Positions 6,433 through 7,902 of a stretch of 7,902 nt of DNA are shown in pieces. The position numbers and the translations under genes were made by a program. Origin of the DNA: Candidatus Saliniplasma halalkaliphilum (GTDB taxonomy: Archaea > Thermoplasmatota > Thermoplasmata > Halarchaeoplasmatales > Halarchaeoplasmataceae); NCBI GenBank assembly GCA_019594235.1, contig JAFDTG010000071.1, positions 1-7,902 on the forward strand, written 5' to 3'. Below the pieces are notes generated by a model that was not told the origin of the DNA, ran no database searches, and was given only the letters and a program-made list of their open reading frames with translations. Positions within the stretch are counted from its first letter, which is position 1. Each line of letters starts with the position of its first letter.

Positions 6433-6440
6433 TGAATTCA
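6433..6440. promoter_or_regulatory. TGAATTCA palindrome, copy 2 (possible operator)
   Basis: Second copy of the 8-base palindrome, 57 bases from copy 1, in the divergent hycI/usp intergenic region. The rest of that region (6441-6550) is AT-rich and shows no other feature I can support, apart from a weaker TATA-like GATATAG near 6500. Confidence 0.2.
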
Positions 6441-6556
6441 TAAAATTTCCAAATGATTCAAAACGAATGAACAAGAAATCCAGATTTCAAAAGATTAAAA
6501 GATATAGTGTAAAATAAATTCTTTGTAAGAACGACTCAATACGATAAGAGGAAAAA

Positions 6557-6566
6557 TAGTATATAT
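6557..6566 (+). promoter_or_regulatory. TATA-like promoter for the Usp gene
   Basis: TAGTATATAT preceded by purine-rich GAGGAAAAA (possible BRE). It lies about 30 bases before ATG 6592, so the transcript would start only a few bases before the gene. A Shine-Dalgarno-like GGTAATC (6581-6587) is present at the operon-like spacing of 7 bases from GGTA, but would be mostly lost if this TATA is used. Either the message is leaderless or an upstream promoter also acts. Confidence 0.45.
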
Positions 6567-6591
6567 GGAAATTCTATTAAGGTAATCTAAC

Positions 6592-7467
6592 ATGTTTGAA
6601 AATATACTGATTGCTACAGATGATTCTCAGCTTGTTAAAAATGCCATAAAATATACTGCGAATGCTTTCCCTGATGCTAACTATCATGTATTAAATGTAA
6701 TAAACACGAGTAATAAAAGCGTTCCAATAACAGATATTCTCATGGAGGATTTAAAGAAAGCCTCTAGAATGGCCATCAAAGATGCAGAGGATATATTCAA
6801 TGAGATGGGAATAAAAAAGATCAAAAAAAGTATCGGAAAAGGAGTTCCTAGTGAAGAAATTGTTAGTTATTCTCAAAAACATGGTATAGACCTTATTGTG
6901 ATGGGTACACAGTCTAAGACGGGTACCCAAACACAGGAGATTGGGAGAACATGTTTGCACGTTTTGGAGCATAGCCATGTACCTGTCCTTCTTTTTGATA
7001 ACATTGTGGAGATAAAGAAACCAAAAAAAATCTTACATCCCTCTAGTGGGAGTAAATATTCTATGAGGGCAGGTTACCTTGCTATCAAATTGACTAAATA
7101 TTTTGACGGAGAAGTTGAAGTCTTGATAACACAAGGTGGCGGAGAGACAGAACGTACCTTTAAAGAAAAGGACTTAGAAAATCTTACCTATCTTGAAGAC
7201 CTCAGATTAGAAACTGAACACGCTTTCAAAAAATTATATGAATTCGCTAAGAACAATGACATTCATTATAAATTGAAGTCCTGTTCTATTAAACCAGATA
7301 AAGACATAGTTGAGGAGTCTAAAAAGTATGATCTTATCGTGGGGAGCATGGGTAGACCTGGTTTAAAATACAAACTGAGAAAAATTTATCCTCCTTTTGC
7401 TGTTGGTGAATTGGAGAGAGAGATAATAGTAGAATCAAAAGACCCAATACTCTTTGTGGAAGATTAA
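6592..7467 (+). CDS. Tandem-domain universal stress protein (UspA family)
   Basis: A 291-residue cytoplasmic protein made of two Usp domains. Domain 1 (about 1-137) starts with ENILIATDDS and ends with LIVMGTQSKTGTQTQEIGRT...VPVLLF, the usual alpha/beta nucleotide-binding fold. Domain 2 (about 143-291) begins with KKILHPSSGSKYS and ends with DLIVGSMGRPG...DPILFVED. The ATP-binding pattern G-x2-G-x9-G-[ST] is degenerate. In domain 1 the second Gly is Ser108 and the final G-[ST] is Gly118-Arg119. In domain 2 GSMG is kept (251-254), but the segment after it carries an extra stretch (about 262-270) and no GS. ATP binding is therefore doubtful. Its exact function is unknown; Usp proteins usually act in stress responses or as regulators. 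It stands alone between divergent hycI and a convergent NuoH-like gene. Confidence 0.85.
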   Translation: MFENILIATDDSQLVKNAIKYTANAFPDANYHVLNVINTSNKSVPITDILMEDLKKASRMAIKDAEDIFNEMGIKKIKKSIGKGVPSEEIVSYSQKHGIDLIVMGTQSKTGTQTQEIGRTCLHVLEHSHVPVLLFDNIVEIKKPKKILHPSSGSKYSMRAGYLAIKLTKYFDGEVEVLITQGGGETERTFKEKDLENLTYLEDLRLETEHAFKKLYEFAKNNDIHYKLKSCSIKPDKDIVEESKKYDLIVGSMGRPGLKYKLRKIYPPFAVGELEREIIVESKDPILFVED

Positions 7468-7493
7468 AAACAAATCTAAAATAAGGTATTATT

Positions 7494-7513
7494 TGCCTTT
7501 TAGGCTCAAGGCA
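7494..7513. terminator. Small inverted repeats between convergent genes
   Basis: TGCCTT (7494-7499) can pair with AAGGCA (7508-7513); inside it, GCCT-TTT-AGGC (7495-7505) is an alternative 4-base-pair hairpin. They lie in the 82-base gap between the stops of the Usp gene and the NuoH-like gene, along with short T and A runs. These are possible transcription ends but the stems are weak. Confidence 0.25.
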
Positions 7514-7549
7514 TGGAGGAAGTCCCATAACCTTTTCAAAGTTAGAATT

Positions 7550-7902
7550 CTAAAATAAACTGTATTCCAAAAAGACCAATATGAGACCAATAAAAGCCAT
7601 GATAGAAATCGGTATCCAATATACGTAACTCACTTTATCGATCTGAAGTCTTGCAAAAGAGACACCTAGTATAGATACGCCAACGTAAATGATTATCAGC
7701 AACTTAAAGAGGAAAAAGACAGTGTCTATTAGTATTGCCCACAATCCTATCTCTATATGAAGTAATTCTGGTCTATTGATCTCTACTATAGGATACAAAA
7801 TCTCCGTGAGCTGATATGGAAAAAATATCGTGATTATCAAACTCCCTAAAACCACCATATGGACTGAACTCGCCATGTAATAAAATGCTAAATTTCTGCC
7901 GC
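7550..7902 (-). CDS. Second NuoH/MbhM-like membrane subunit, 5' part off the right edge
   Basis: The C-terminal 116 residues of a NuoH/EchB/MbhM family protein. The frame is open to the right edge; the ATG at 7876-7874 is internal, because 8 codons upstream of it still match the family (GRNLAFYY versus GRNLGLFY in MbhM). Shared blocks with the local MbhM are LGSLIITIFFPYQL, FLFKLLIIIYVGVS, FARLQIDK and YWIPISIM. By eye about 35 of 53 positions are identical in the last block, but the loop between helices differs (TEILYPIVEINRPELLH). It ends in TAG at 7552-7550 with no gene after it, so it closes its operon: a NuoI-type gene does not follow it as mbhN follows mbhM. It probably belongs to a second Mbh-, Mbx- or Ech-like complex. 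A lone paralogue or remnant is possible. Confidence 0.85.
   Translation of the reverse strand, partial: GRNLAFYYMASSVHMVVLGSLIITIFFPYQLTEILYPIVEINRPELLHIEIGLWAILIDTVFFLFKLLIIIYVGVSILGVSFARLQIDKVSYVYWIPISIMAFIGLILVFLEYSLF

Noticed and set aside
6431..6591. Small RNA, tRNA or CRISPR-like repeats in the divergent intergenic region
   Set aside because: No cloverleaf, no regularly spaced repeats and no stable stem were found; only AT-rich promoter-like sequence and the short palindromes.

Overview
The window looks like part of the genome of an anaerobic, hydrogen-metabolising archaeon, with moderate to low GC by eye. Three things suggest this. The gene order copies the Mbh (group 4 membrane-bound [NiFe] hydrogenase) operon known from Thermococcales. 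The ribosome-binding sites are GGTG/GGTGATC-like. TATA boxes sit about one promoter length upstream of starts, implying short or absent leaders. I cannot name the genus. The proteins resemble the Thermococcus/Pyrococcus families but seem divergent, so a euryarchaeal or Thermoplasmatota-type anaerobe is a guess. Some bacteria (Thermotogae) also carry Mbh and are not formally excluded.

Region 1 (1-5903, + strand) is the distal two thirds of an mbh operon, entering from the left edge: mbhG (5' end missing), mbhH, mbhI, mbhJ, mbhK, mbhL, mbhM, mbhN. Genes overlap by a few bases or lie 9-15 bases apart, and nearly all have a clear Shine-Dalgarno site. MbhG/H/I belong to the Mrp-type Na+/H+ antiporter module. 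MbhJ/K/L/N form the cytoplasmic arm: ferredoxin electrons enter through the two [4Fe-4S] clusters of MbhN, pass the single cluster of MbhJ, and reach the Ni-Fe site of MbhL. MbhM anchors the arm and links it to the ion-pumping membrane part. All four Ni-Fe cysteines of MbhL are intact, so this should be a real H2-producing or H2-using enzyme and not a sulfane reductase (Mbx/MBS) or a complex I. The operon promoter and the proximal genes (expected mbhA-F) lie outside the window.

Region 2 (5904-6591) holds a convergent gene for a HycI-type hydrogenase maturation endopeptidase (- strand), which plausibly trims the C-terminal extension of MbhL. It is followed by a roughly 220-base divergent intergenic region with two TATA-like promoters and a repeated TGAATTCA palindrome. 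An 11-base inverted repeat spans the convergent 3' ends of mbhN and hycI.

Region 3 (6592-7902) holds a tandem-domain universal stress protein (+ strand) and, convergent with it, the 3' part of a second NuoH/MbhM-like gene entering from the right edge on the - strand. That paralogue is clearly similar to the local MbhM but not a recent duplicate. It implies a second complex I-like or hydrogenase gene cluster just outside the window. I found no tRNA, rRNA, CRISPR array or insertion sequence. The most noteworthy point is the probable pair of back-to-back respiratory hydrogenase-type clusters with a shared maturation protease and a Usp protein between them.
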